Assembly: GCA_035582835.1 (NCBI GenBank)
Contig: JAYKAV010003104.1
Location: 124,001-188,000, forward strand
From: Phoebastria nigripes
Lineage: Eukaryota; Chordata; Aves; Procellariiformes; Diomedeidae
Reading direction: 5' to 3'
Length of the DNA stretch: 64,000 nt
Every line of letters starts with the position of its first letter. Within the stretch, counting starts at the first letter, position 1. Shown here piece after piece: positions 1 to 15,000 of the stretch. The position numbers and the translations under genes were made by a program. The notes under the pieces were generated by a model. The model made no database searches. It had not been told where the DNA came from and saw only the letters and a list, made by a program, of their open reading frames with translations.

Positions 1-3000
1 AAGAAAGTTCAGCTTTGGATTCAAAAGCTGTTCTTGAGACTGCACATAGAGGAAAGACTATAAGCTCCCTCATTCTCTGAAGGGCTGAAATGTTATAGGA
101 AGGCCAGTTTCTCTGGACAACAACTAGGAAACAAGGTGAAGTTCAGAAGTGGAGCCACCGGACAAATTCAGAACCAGAGCTCTGAACTGCAACCCAGAGC
201 TTAGGGCTGAGTTTCAATCTGTCTTAGGTAAAATATCGTGTCCTTCCATAGAATATGTTGATTAGATTAGAAACCTGGTAGGGAATCATATTTTATCAAG
301 AATATGGTATGAAGCCATGTGCACAGTCGTGGGCAGAAAGCAGCTTAAAACAAAACTGATAATCGCTACTGACTGTTTAAAGTGCTGCACTGACTGAAGA
401 AATTGTTACTGAACCGGTAAGGGGAATTTAGTTTGGCTTTTGGCAAGAAAATACTTCTAAAGGTCACAGATAATCACAGAATGAATGCCAAAGGCGGGGA
501 GAGAGCAAGGTGAGGGTTTCCGGCAAAGAAAGGGGGAAAAGACTAGAAATAACTGTCAGGTCAGAACCATTTGTTCTCTTGAGAACTGGAATTACCCTGT
601 GTAGTAATGTGCTGTGTACCCGAGCTGATTCAGTGGAAATGACTTAAAGGCCAGGGAATGGCAAACAAGAGCACACACCAGAAAGCTGCAAACAGAACTG
701 GCACTGCAGGATCAGGATTTCATCACCTCCAGGAAAAGACAGTCTGAGCGTTCCCACTGGGAATACCAAAACAGTCACTNTTGCCCTACAGGCGCATGAC
801 TGGATCCGAGGCAATTGCAGAGGACAAGTGCTGTAGAGAAACCAATCATCTGCCCTTCCCGTAAGGGGCACGGACAGCTCTCAGTAACGCCTTGCCCACG
901 GTAGTTTCAAGGGCGAATTCAGAAACTACTCTAGAAATAACTGGCAGTTGCCAAACTAAATCCTCCGAACTAGATGTTCTACTTGCTTCATAATTTTATG
1001 TTTGTATTTACCACATTGCTATGAAAAGCTGTGGCACTTCTCATTAAAAGATGCCCCTAATTCTATGTTCCTATAAAAATTACTTGCCTTAGAGACTCAG
1101 GAATGATGGAAAAAGCCCACCAGTCTCGTTCTTGCAACCGCTGTTAGAACTGGCTGGAAATTTACCCACAGAAGAATTTTCAAAAAGAGCAGTAACTTGG
1201 TAGAGGTGTGTAACGGGTCTTTGGCAGCATTAATTTTGTATCTGTTCTCTACAGAAATATTTTGTTTCAATTTAAATGAATTCAATTTTAGTGTTCCTTT
1301 CAGTCCAATAGAATTAAAAATCTTGGTTTTAACATTGCTGCAATGATAAAGGCATGAAATGCCTTGATCTAGTAAAAAAATTATTTTAATCAGGTTGTTT
1401 TGACATTTTAGAAGTAAAATCTATCAGAAAAAAATTATTATAGTAAACTAAAAAAATTCANCTTTTTGTAATGATACCGAAGAAAAGAATTCTCAGAATT
1501 TCTAGACAGACAAATTTTCCTTTTTTATTATATTGTAAAAGTAGGTGAGATAAATGGAATTACTGGCATCATTTCACTTTCTCATGGCTTATAGTGCATT
1601 CTTACAAATTTTAAAGCAGAGACCATATGGCTTGCCAGACAGAACAGGGAACTTGAAGCTACGAACATCCATCCCGAGTCTGACACAGACTCACTGCTGA
1701 CAAATTTCCATCTTCTTTCTCACTCACAGCTGTCAGGGAGCCTGTGGGAGGCTGGGATATGCCTGGAATGCAGACACACGGCTTGAGCGGGCAATTTCAA
1801 CTTTCTGTTTCCTCCTATATAAAACTGGGATAACTACTATGCTATGTATCTAAGCTAAGATTATCCTTGTGTAGCTTTTTGTAGTGCAGAGCAACTCAGA
1901 ACCTTGCACCTGTTTGATTTATCAGTAGGACTAGTACAGTATGAAAGATTATGTGTGGTTATTCCAAAAAGCTGTATGTATAGGGGGGTGTGTTCCTCAG
2001 TCCTGATAGCTGATATGCCTCAACACAGGCAGAGCCCAGAGCCCTTGCTGCATCCTTTCCAGAATCGAAGTGCAGTGAGGAAAGAGGCAGATGTTCTCCA
2101 TCATACGACCAAAAGCTACATCTCCTTAACCTCCCTCCTCCTCTCACCCACCAGCCAATCTGCCTTGGAATTTGTAATTTCAGGCCCAGACTGGGAGCAG
2201 ATACCCAATCAGCTGTGGGATGCTGGCACATGTTTGCAGAACATTGTCTGAAAGCAAAGCTTGACCAGCTGCCAGCTTGCTCCCTGATGCCTGCTTGAGG
2301 ATCACACTGGGGGTAAGAATATCAAGACCACGTAACAAGGGGAATGTCCATGGACTCTGCAGCCCTTCAAGAGATCAAAGCTGAACTTCTGGCAGCCTCT
2401 CAGAAGCTGATAGCAGACTCCGACTACACTGGGGAGGATTACTAGCAACAGAAGATACTGTTTAATCTTTCATTAAATTATCATGATACCAGCAGGTGAC
2501 ATGCTATTAAGTCTTAGGACAGTGTAGGCTCTAAGGGCTATATTTGGGTGTGGGAGAGGGGTGTTTTTCTCTCCTAAAACTCATGTACACATTCCTCAGC
2601 TACAGTGACCTCACTGAAAGGGTGGAGGAAGGGGAGGAGGACTTCACCTCAAGGTAAAGGTGTTTCTGCTGAAGCAGAAAGTAAAGGTGAGACTCCTTCC
2701 CAGGCTCCTATCCCACCATATTCACCCCCTCTCAGGACTCCCCTCTGGCCCTGCACTTCAGGAAAGTTAAAACCCCACAGCCTGCCTCCACCAGACTGGA
2801 GCCCGCATACACGGGCTGCATCTGAAGTCATGTCTTATGACTGTGGTACAGTTTGGCATAGCGTGCACTGAGAGTGCCAAGGCACAGTAACCTCCCCACC
2901 ATAATGCAACAGTGAGAAGAACGTGGGCAACTTTCCTCCTACGTAGGAACGTCCTTCCCTTAAAGGCTTGTCCCCTCAGACTGCTCAACTAATAAGCACC

Positions 3001-6000
3001 CTTGGGACCTTCTTTGACTCGCACATAGCTGTAGTTGGGAAGAAGTGTTCCCACTCATCTGGGGCTGACNCAGTCTGATCAGAATGGGCTCCACTTTCCC
3101 AGCACCAGGGCTGGTGAGCACAGTTCTCCTTAACCGGTGTTGGAGACCTCCCGCCTGACCACAACGCAGCAGCCAGGCATGGACCGCAGAGTGTCATCCC
3201 CTCCAAACTGCTCCGAGCAGACCTCAGCACTGAACAGCCCGAGGCAGATGTCGGATTTGCAGTCCCTTGCCCTGTGGTTATTCTGTGCTCCAGCTGGACC
3301 TTTCCAAGGTAGTTATGCTCCAGAGGAGGAACAAAACTGTTGCTCAATAGGGAGAGTTTTGTGATTGTATGGGACAGAGCTTCAAAGGAATTGGAACAAA
3401 ACCAGGAACCTGTTAGCTGCCAGATCAAAAACAAACACTGACCAGTCCCTCTCCCTCCCTCCATCCAAAGGTAAACACAACAGCAGCATTTTTTTTCCCT
3501 CCAGGTGCTGCTAGCAACGGTTTCCCTCGCGTCAAAAAAACAAGTTACAGTAAAACCTCTGACCTGCCGCCTGGTGGGAGAAAGAAAGGGAAGCGCTGTC
3601 ACTGANTGTGTTGGATGGTGTCCCAAAGTACATTACTGAGAATTAGAGAAATACCAGTTTAGAGGATTAAGGCCTGCAGCAAAAGGTTCAGAGGATTATA
3701 CTGAAGCAATACTCGACCACTTCTTCAGGAAGTACATCACAGATTTTTCATGGCATAATTTTGAGGGGTAGTTTTTCTGTGCAGTCTGTGCAGGGACCCA
3801 GAGGAACATTCACAGAGTTACACCTACACAAATAATTGCTTTTTATGACTCAGACAAGAAGTTTAGAAGGCTGTGAAAAAAAAGAGCTGACGCTTAGAGA
3901 GCTATTAGATCAAAAATATTGGACAAACACCACCAGGTTTCCTACATCAGGCAGTGATAAAAAAAATAACACAGAAAGACAATTATGAGGAACTAAAGAA
4001 AGATCCTCTGGGGAGGTGTCTTCTTCTCCAGTACAGAGCCTGGGACAAATTCAGATGCAGGCATAATTACTGGATGGTTGATATAGGATTTTCCTTGGAT
4101 TTATCTCAGTGCAGTGGTTTAAAGAAACGTATTTGCTAAAAAGTAAGAAAATTCCCATTGCAAATCTTTTGGAGTGGATCCTCTTCCCTGAGGAAGCTCC
4201 TTTATAAGCCCTTTTTACACATGTTGGAAGAGGGAGAAAGAGGGTTTGATGCTGGAGGTCGAAGGTGCCTTGACAGCCCACCCACACCCTTTCTTCTAAA
4301 AGAAGACTTACTGGCTTTACTGGTATTACCAAGCATTCCCAACAGCAAGAAACTTCAGTTTCTGACACTGAAATGAAGGAAGAAGCTGAAGGAAAGAAAG
4401 AAGCCATAGCTTCCCACTTTGTAAATCAAGCAGCAAACTCCCAACAGCCGAAGGCGGTGATATGCTTGTGTATTTAATGGAGTACAAAGCAAGATTCCTG
4501 TATTAGGTTCCGTAACAGTTACATATGCCAGGAGCATCCCAGCGCTACTCTGGTCATTCGTGTAATGGGGTTTGAGGGAAGGAAGAGGACAAGGTTAACA
4601 AATTTGGAAGAAACTTTGAACCAACTCTTGGGTCTGACCATATGTAACTTGCTGGGTTAAAAAATAAAATCACTCAGCAAAATGTGTTTTCTATCAGAAG
4701 GAAAACAAAAATAAAGCTTAACCAGTTCTCCTGAAACCAAGGAAGGTCAGGAGAAAGAAAGTAACCATGGCACAGGAGACAAAAGACAAGTAAAATCAGA
4801 CACAAAATCTAACTTCAGCTCTGAGGAATGCAGTGCTAAAGCTCTGTAAGAGCTGTGAGCCAGATAGGAAGATGCATGAGTAGGGATGGTCGGAGATTTG
4901 CAAAACAGAAAAGGTAAGCTTAAAAAATGAAAAGTAGAACCGACGAGATCATTACTAACAAGGATGACTGACACCAGCCTTACTCAGGGCAAGGTTGGTC
5001 AGGTTCAGCTCTGAAATGCTGACCTGACAGCTTTTAAAAGACGGCTTCAGTAGCCTTGCCCAAAAGCAAAGAGGGGAAAAGGGAAAGCAAAGTGAGGCTT
5101 TGGGTGCTTCTCTCTTTCATCAGGAGTTATTGCAGTGAACGAGACTAATGGGCAGCATCAGATTTCTCAATATAGCTTTGGTTGTTGTTGGAAATGGCAA
5201 AATTCTGGTAGTGTCTTGTTAAAAAGAACCTTACAAAAGAATTCTGTCTTGGCTGAGAAGTGGCATTTTTGTCTGTGTGTGTTCATTCTGTGTGCAATTT
5301 TTATCTGTATTATTTATTCAGGTTTGGAAAGTTAAGACATTAATACTACCAGGGAATTTTGAAGCTTATCAGAAAAGCTCTGGAGCATTCCTTCAGTTCT
5401 TGTATCTTAAGGGTTTCTGAACATTTCCTCAATTGCACAAGACAGAAAACACTGGAGGACTCTGCAGGCAGTAGTTAGCACTCTGAAAGGAAAGAGAGCT
5501 GCTGATAAATCTACCAGGTGGTATTTATTTACTCAAGTAATCGTTTTGCTTCAGATAGAAGAGGGAACAGCTTTTGTTAAAGCTATAACAGAAAGATGCA
5601 GCAAATTTCCTGCTTGTGACTGTACATATTGAAAAGAAGACTCCACTATTTAGTTGCAGCCCAGAAGTTCCCCGAGGAGGGACTGCTCATTGCAATGAAC
5701 ACACTGTCGAACACATCATTTGTAGACTCTAATTATAGTGCACTATTCGTGGACTGTGTTTTGGAAGGGGACATGAAGATACAGTCTGCTGCTGCCTTCA
5801 AAGTTAACGAACTACCAACAAAATTTCCTACCAGATAGATCATCACTAGCAAAGAATGCCGTATTTACCTGGAATATTTTCTGAGAGATTTTGATGACCT
5901 CCATGCAGTGAGTGTTTTCCTTCTCCATGATCAGTCTAACTGGTTTGTAAATAATACTGATATCAATGGCTCATGGGTGGAAGCACTACTCTATAGACGT

Positions 6001-9000
6001 AAGAGGATCAGCGTTAGTGCCTATGATACCTTCTGACTTAGGAGCATGTGAGTTTGCGTGTATACACCTTGCTACATGCACATTTGTTTTCCACATGTTA
6101 AAATCATATTCAATCACATATGTCATGGTTTTCCAATTTGTTGTTTTTGGTGCAGTGGTTTGGATCTCTTGTCCATGATCCCTGCACACCCGTGGGCTAT
6201 TCCTAAGGGTCTACAAAGAACAATTACAAAACAACAACCTGCTTGTACTCTCCTGGGCTTGCACTTTCATAGGACTTTTTTTTTAGAATTCATGTATCCA
6301 AAGAGGTAGGAAACCACTGATTAAGTTCAACCACAAGTCCTGGCAAGATTTAATTCACCAGGCTCCTGTGCAGGAGATGAGAGTAGACAATTATAAACAT
6401 TACTCCTGTCTTAAAATCTTGGAATTTCAGATATTAGACAGGCATAGAGAAAAACCTAAGCTCACACGAGCTTATGTGAACTGTCCTATTCATGAACAGA
6501 GGACATATCTAACAGCACACCTGGGATAGACTTGATATGAGCCAAATAACTGGGAGGCATTAAAGCCAGGCACTGAGGACTTCTGTTCCTATTAAGTTAT
6601 GACTAACTTAGATTCCAGCAAATAGAAAACAAACCGCTTTGCTCTGAAATTAATTTAATACCCACACAGGTGCCAGATTGAGTTAGAGCTTCTACTGACA
6701 TATGTAAAAGGGCTGGAATTGCCACACAAAACTGCCACAAGCATTTTCCAAACATATTAAATATTTCATTTAGGTATAAAGTAATATTCATATCTGTGGA
6801 GTTTGTCACATTGAGTCCTCTAAATGTGTTTTTTTCTCTGAAGTTATGCAACTTTTGAAAAATTATTATTATTTTTGCTATTCCCATCTAATCTGGAAAA
6901 CAACAATCTATGCCTGCAGCAAAATGCCTCAAACACAGAACAAAGCTGATTTCATCAATGTGTAATCTCAGATGGAATCTTACCTTGTCTTCTGTTTTAC
7001 CCTTTACTACTACGTAGAATTTTTTTGAGAAGTCATGTACACCAGAACTCTACTCTTATTATAGCTATGTGAAAAATAAAACTGACCTTACTGGAATTCC
7101 ATGCCACTGAGGACCATAATATGGGTAACATATGATGACTTGTGAACTCCCATGCTAACATTCCCTGTGCTTGCAGACACTACTAAAATAAAGTCCTGAT
7201 GTGCATAGTGAATATTTGTAGGGAGGAAGTATTTTCATGATACTGCTTGAATACAATAAAATGGGCACAAGTGCACAGAGGCATTAATTTTGGGCACCTC
7301 CATTTCTGGGTGCTTCAAAGAAGATACTTAGCATCTAATTTGGAAAGTACTAAACTTTGAGAAGGTTCCAGCTGCCAGTGACTAATAAGAGAAACTAAGC
7401 ACCAAAATATGATGAATCTAAAATTTAAGAACTTTAATTGTTTCAGCCATCTTATTGGACAACACCATGGCTCAGAAGGGAACGTGGAAAAGTGTTTTTT
7501 CTTCTCCCAGGGAAATTGTTTCATGTTATATAGACAGACTCACTCCAGATGGATACAGGCATTTCCCTACAAGGTTGTATGTATCCAGATTACCCTGCAC
7601 TCTCTGTACAGTAGATTCCCTTTCAAAGCAAGGGTGTCACTGGAAGCCTGGCTGAACACCTAAAGCGTGCAAGACCAATGTTTAATAGAGATGCTCGATA
7701 CATGCCTTGGGGAGCTATTCACATCACCTACCTTAGTCATCCAAGTGAGATTAAGCACAGCCACCTAGGAGCCCAATTTCCTTGTGCAGACAATGCATGA
7801 AAAGCTAAGTATCTCCAGAGGACAACAAAGATATGTTAGGTCAAAAAACCATAAGTTTAGACCCTCCTCCAAACATACCAGTAGCTCTAAGCTCCCTTAA
7901 AAGTCAATGCAGAAAGAGGAGCAATGCCAGCAGGCAATTCAGACTTATAAGACATGAAACAAACTGCTGGGGCATCTTTTTCACCACTGAATACAGAGGA
8001 AGCAAGAGGTCCTGCAGTGCCGGTGGTATCTCTGCTCACAGATGAGAGCAGCCCACAGGGATTTTCTGCAGTGCCCTAGCAGCTGGTCTGGCACCACCAG
8101 TTACCGTTCATGAACATTTGTTCAATTACCCTTCACCTCTCACTCAGTTTTGATAGTATTCTGTGGGGTAGTGGGGTTTTCACAAATATGTCAGTGGAGT
8201 TACCAAACAGAGTGGAACTGGTCATCTTCTGAGTGCTACACTGAACTTTCAGTAACTTAAAGACTGCCAAATCTCACTCTTTTTTATGATAAGCAGTAGA
8301 TCCACCCATAAAATAGACGTGCTGCTCTTTTAAAGTATGGCCGATTGCAATCTGATTTTCAATGTCTAACTCTCTCCTTTTTTTTTTTTTTTTAAACACA
8401 GATAGTATTATTATTATTACACTGAAGTTAGGTTTTCATATCTTCCAAGCAGACAGTTTTCTGCAGCAGCCTATAATTCGGCACTAGGTGGCCTCTTCCT
8501 TCTTTCAGAGGTCTGATATGCCATTATATCACCTAAAGACTTAACCAAAAGTAAAAAAAATCATTAAGCAAATCTACAGAACTTTGTTCAGTAGGGTTTT
8601 AAGATGGATATTGCAAAACAGCTCATTATTTCCTAACTGGAATGCATTCACTGTAACTCAGAATACAGAACTGCATATCTGTAACTTGGCTTGCAGCCTG
8701 AGCCTTGAACAATGTTTTATCCACACAGCAACCTCCAAGGAGGTACCCATAGTATTTTATTCCTGAAAAAAAAAAACCACAGTGTCCCTTCATCCAACTC
8801 ACAGATGCAAGAGTGTACAGAAGGGAAGAGGATGTGAAGATAGAATAGTTACTCTTCTCTTTCCCAGATCCAAAAAAACATTCAGAGCCTCACGTCCCCC
8901 TTTGAACGAAGCTCATGCACTCCAGTAGTGTGTCCTCTTGCTGCCAAGTGGGCTGCAAAAGCAGAAAACTGTGATGAATCATGGAGCATTTAAAAGACTT

Positions 9001-12000
9001 TCATGCATGGTGAAAAATATAATGGGATTGAGGTTTCTAACACAGAGACCAGAACATAATAGTTTAATTGGAGCGTTTAGCTTTCTTGAAGAGGCTAATG
9101 AGGAAATGAAGCATTGCCTACAGCAAGAGCGCTCTGGCAAAATGGCTTCAGGACAGGGGTTCTTAATTTGTCTTTTAGTATTTCCCAACCACAGAAAACA
9201 CAATCACTTTATTGCAAAATCACTGTGCTTCTGCAGCATAAGCTTTGTGCTAAACAAATGCCTGCAAGCACATTCAGCCTTTAGAGCGGTATGTGCTGTT
9301 CTGTGAGATCATACAAGGAAATAAAGCATGTTTTGCCATGGTGTGGCTGAATAGCAACTTCCTGCATCAGTAGAAATGGGATGAATTTGTTTACAGAGCA
9401 GGTAAATTCTTCATGCCAGGCAGAGAGCGAAGACTGGAGCCTGCAGAGCCACTAAATGAAGAGCCAGCGCAAGGGTGATCTACAACAGGCTGCTTCTCTG
9501 GGGAGTCATATGGACACCCCCGTGAAGAGGAAAGTGGTTAGTGACTTCTTTTGGTCACTGCATGAAGGCGAACACCTAGCTCTCCCTTCGCCCTGCTGTA
9601 CCTCTGACTTAGCTCCACTGCTTCTTTGGAGGGTTTTTCTTCTTGAACCAGTGACAGGGAGGGTTTAAGGCCCCAGTGAAGCTGAAGACAGATTTCCTCT
9701 ATGTGCTATCATTAAATATTGGGTCTATAAAGAGCTTGGAGACACAAAGGGAGCAAGGGCAAAGGAAATGCTCTGTACGACAGCTGTAGATGTTAACTGC
9801 CAGCATTACGCTACTTTATTATGAGCTGTTCAGAGAGGATGTTAAATGTTACTGAATTTACTGTTATATTTTCAGCTGGTCTAACATGCAGTAATGTTAT
9901 GACAAAGATTATAGGACAGGCACAGGTGGCAACATGAACACAGCAAAGTTTTATGACAGGATCCACAGTAGGAGGGAGCTCTGGGAACAACCTCTCAATT
10001 CTTCATGTGTCTCCAGACGCATCTATCTTGATTCACTGGGCCATGTGTTACCAGTGTCCCAACGCACCAGAACAAGTCCTCAGAGCTGTCACCTGCTCTG
10101 CGACCCAAGGAAAACCTGTGAACATTCCTCAGTAATTATTCAGAGGCTTTCAACAGACCCTCATGCCGAATCCACCCTGTTCATTCCACATGAACCTCTG
10201 ACATTTTTTCAAACGGCAGATTTTTTGTTTCGATGGTATGCCTTAAAAGAGTCTTGCTTAACCCAAGTGCTGTCTTAGCAATCGACAACAACATAATTTC
10301 CCACCCAGCTTGGGTATGGATAAAATCTGCTTCTGCCTTCAGCATGAAGTCTGCTCTGGGTACTCTTGCAGCTGAATTAGCTACAGGGTAGCCCAACATT
10401 AAGAACTTTCCTATCTGTTTTCATTACCTGTTTGTGTTTCCAGTTCATCCTAGAGAGAGTTACCTGCAAAGTATCAAATCTCAGCAGAAAAGTAGCTAGC
10501 AGCTAGAAAAGCAGCTAGTTGTCTTGTAGTTCAGATCCATGTTGGACTCAGACCTGAAAGAATAAACATTCCTGACTTTTCTGGGTAATTTCTTTTTTTG
10601 GATGTTCCAGTGGATGAAAGAAAGATCTCTTTGCATTCCGGCAGGGGATGAAGATCAAAATAAAATCAGATGAAAGACTGCCAGATCCCAGGCTGAGCAC
10701 CAGTAATGTCCACGGGGCTCTCCCCAGTTAATATAGCACATTTAGTATTGTACTCTAAAGTCTTTTTTCCTAGACTTGTCCTTGAAAACAACTCCCTTGG
10801 GTTGTATCATTTCCCTAATAAAAGCCCACATGTTCCGATCTGCAGCTGTCTATTACCACAGATTCGAAAGAAAAACAAATCTTTCTACTGTTAAACATGT
10901 TGATTACATTACAAAGTCTATCTGGGTCTGAAAGTACATTCTTAAGTAGAACTTTGTCAAACATATTTACTGCATACTGAATAGCACATGGAGGAATCCT
11001 CTTCCAAAGAAGCACAAGCACTTTGAAGAACAAATTCTGCACACCATACTCATCTAAAAGGAGACAGTTAATACAGTAAAACAAGGACATTCAGCACTTT
11101 ATGATAAAAAGGCATTAATGATGCTCTAAAACCCTGGAATTCACAACAGTAGAAATTTGTATAGAGAGCCAAACTGTGCTGTCCTTACTTTGGAAGAAGC
11201 CTTGCTGCAGTCAGTGAAGGTGTTTGCAGTGTAAGATGCTAGCAGCATGAGGGTCACGAGATCTATTTCATTATGTGTAAAACTCCTTAAAGCACTCACC
11301 AAAGCAAGTCAAACAATACAGAGTAATGCTGCTCAGCATCTGCAAAGAAAACCTACCATGTTCCCCTGCAAGTGAAGACCCTAAACAGTTGCATGCCACA
11401 TAAACATCCTCTCATCAAAGATTTTAGGAAGCAACAGATTTTAAGACTACAGATGAAGTGCTTCGTTTTCGCCAGAGACAGTGGTAGTTGCTACATTTTT
11501 TCTACTCTGTCATGACACAGCTGCNTGCCTAGCACATGCTGTATTCATAATTTTCACTTTCCTGTCATTGCGAAAGAGCTGCATGTTTGGATGCTGTTCT
11601 AATGCTTAATGCAGATGTTTTGCTGTGCTTTTTGAAGGAGGCTGTGTGTTGCGTATGGCACTGCACTCCGGCTAGCGGGGCACCCCAGAGTGCCTGGGGC
11701 AGGGATGGTTGTGGCTGACGGCTCCCCACTCCCCAGCCTCAGGGCTCACATGCCAGCTGCCCACATGCCATCTTGCAACAAAGCACAAAGGGGCAAGTTT
11801 AGGGCACAGGCAAGTTATTTCAGAGTTCAGCCCCATGCTTCCAGCATAGCAAACACATTTACATGCATGTACTTCCTCCATGATGAATGAACTGCATTAT
11901 GTGTGGGCAGATAGCTTCAGAGCACAACCTCAGAGGCATCCCTAGGGAATGCAGAAGACACTGTTAAACCAAAGTTTAAACAGCAATAATAATGTGCTGC

Positions 12001-15000
12001 TTCTGCTTCCTTATGGATATATTATATGAATGTGACATCTTTCCATTTCGTTGCATTAAGTCTCTGCAAGCTCTCCCACACATCATTCAACAGTAATTGT
12101 ATCTTATATACCCAATAAATCTCTGTCTAAATGCATTTAATGATTATACCATTTTCCTTCCTGCTAGAAAGGCTTCTTAGATTTGTCACAAGGTGAGTCT
12201 GATTTCTAGAGACAGCCTCGTCCTCTGTTTCATTTTAGCTTTCTGTCATGTTGACTTGGCAGCTGTGTTGCTAAGTTGCATTTGCACTGTTGCAGCTCAT
12301 TGGGTTGGGTATTGTTGATTTTCTTATTTGCTGTAAAAACAATAAAATATTTAAATTTACAATTCTTAAAGCCAAAACTCACACTGGATCTTGGCTTCCC
12401 ATAACTGCTTGTCTTACAGGCATGGAGTAGAGCTTCGCAAACTTATGTTTGCTTAAACTGAAGAGCTACCGGTTGTCAACGGGGGAGAGGGGGTAAGTTC
12501 AGATGTATCTCATGGCAGGGAAATTAATGTCATGACCCTCATCCACTTCCATATTACTCTGCTTTGTCCCTGTGAAATGTTTTAGGGATTAAGAGAGTTC
12601 TATCTGGAGCTTATAGCGTCAAATTCAGATTCTGTCTCAGCTGAAGAGGAAGTGGAAAGTAAACATTTGAAAGAGGCAATAAGAGAAGCTGGCTTGCTCC
12701 CTGTCCCAGGGCTCTCCACTCCAAGACCAAGGTCCAGAAACATTTTAGCCAGGTCTGTGCAATCGCCTGCTGGCTTCTTGCCCCACGTCACTCCCAGTGG
12801 CAGGCAGACAGCAAAGCCAAAAAAGCTGGTTTTGGAAGCTGAAGGAGTTACACCACCATCTATGGTCTTTGACAGATGTAAGGGCTGACATTTGAAGCAG
12901 GCGGGATTACAGCTTGGGCACGGAGAGGGAGGGAGGGAGGGAGGCATGGATGGATGGATGGATGGATGGATGGATGGATGGATGGATGTCCTATGGGTTA
13001 TCAAAGACAGGAGTACTGTGGGGAGGTGCCTCTGGGCTTCCTGTGCAGAAGAGGCGTAAGCCCCCCTGGTTCCCATCCTTACTGTCCACGGCAGCTGGTG
13101 TGCCCCCATTGAAACACTGGCCCAACACCCCACAGCCCTGCTTCCCAGTGGCAGCGAAGCTGAAGGCACTGCAATACTGCAAAATGGTGATTACAGATAT
13201 GGAAATGCCAGTGTGGGAGAAGGTGTGCAAACGTTCATAATGCAAACACATTAGGCGAGTTGAACACACACAGACTTGCTGCTGGCAGCTGGGTATCCCA
13301 CAGGGTTAGGCATTACTTCCCTTTAAACACACATACACACAAACCTGCTTTTTTCCATAAACAAATCTCAATTTTTACTCCGGGTTTTGGTTTTTTTTTT
13401 CTTTCCTCTTTTGATTCTAATGAAACCTAGCAAACAGGGGGGAGCATTGGCTCTCAGCCAGGTACCTCACTGGATGCTCTGCCAAACAGCAAGGCTGACC
13501 ACTGTACCCAGACCACAGGATATGTGATGTTGAAGACAGCAGCCCTGGGCTCCTTCTGTAGACAGGTATCTGGTAAGACAAAGCCATAGGAGACTCACAA
13601 ACCCATCCTGGCAGAGCCCATAGGCCAGAGCAACAAGCCCCTCTCTGTTGCACCCAGCTGGATCCAGCAGCAGGCAGACGTGAGGAAGGCACATCCCAGG
13701 ACCTTGCTGAATGGAGCAGCCCTTCCCAACAACAGCAGTCATTCTCCTCCAACACAAGGAGATTTGAGACGAGAGCAGCAAGTCTGCCAGCATGGAGGAA
13801 AGGTTGCCAGACCACCGTGATCCCCACGCTTCAGGTTTCCTGCATTCCTGCCAGGACCACTCAAATACAGTATCCAAAAGCCTTCATTTTCATGGGGAAA
13901 CACGAGCAGTTCACTTGCTCCATGGTACCTCCTCGCCCTTCAGCCAGGACAAGGGGATGTGTTGTGAAAGGCAGCCAAGTTGTGGCAGTCGGCTGCAGGG
14001 TGGCAAGAAGATATTCCTGCCCAAAATCTGGCCTGAGGAACGGGACAAGCGTGCTGAGTGGTGCCAGCACAGGCTCGGGCTGTGTTGACTTCTCAGGGAG
14101 AACATGCTGTACCAAAAATTTCTTATTGTATATCTTACATAAACAAAGCATTTAGCTTACCACCCAGCACTAGCTCATGCTAATAAATGCCAGTGACTTT
14201 CTCTGCTTCATATATTGAAGTCAGCTCAGGGACACACACAGGATGCTCAGTTTGGACTGAGACTCTTTCTGCAGTTCATTTAAGCTGAGAGTAATCAACT
14301 ACAGCTAGAAAAGGAAGCCACAAACAGGATTTGCTGGGCAAATATGACAGAGACCGACCGACCCTCGTAGGAAACCATCCCTTCCATCCTTCTTTGGGGA
14401 AAGACCACTGACAGGCCCAGAAGTGCTCNAGGACATTCCCCTTGCCAAAGAAACCCTGCTACCACTCTCAGCTTTGACTCCAAACCCATCAGCATTTCCA
14501 CCTGGTAGATCACAACGCAATCCCTTCCACAGTGGGCTTTCCTCTCTGCTGACTTTGACTGCACCATGGCAGGGCGGAGCGGGTGCAGCCCCAGCCAAAA
14601 TCCAGCTGTTGCTCATAAATTCATGTCGCCGTACTTGCAGAGTGAGCAAGACATTGAGCAACCACACACACTCCCAATGTCCCTGCCAAAATTGCGTGAA
14701 TCGCTCTAGGGCACAATCTCAGGGCAGGCACAGGGGGCTGCAGGATGGCAAGGCTGGCCTGAGTGGGGCTCCCAGGCTTGCGCGCTCTGCCAAAGGGCTG
14801 CAGGGCTCCTGCCTTGGGCAAGCTGTCTGCATTTTCTAGGAGCGCCTAAGGGAACACAGGGCTTGCAAAGGACCAGGGTGGGAGGGGGAATTGGGGTCTC
14901 ACAGAGAGAGGCTGTAGCACTGCACAACTATTAGAATCGTTTGTAAATATCAGCAAAATGTTCTCTTGAAAGGAAAAAAGTAGTTTCTAAATTTGCAAGG

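Noticed and set aside
2985..3626. 213-codon minus-strand frame
   Set aside because: It contains ambiguous bases, lacks any recognisable motif and overlaps other random frames.
12600..13169. 189-codon minus-strand frame with Ile-His-Pro-Ser repeats
   Set aside because: The repeat is the translation of the ATGG microsatellite; the flanks show no family resemblance or splice logic.
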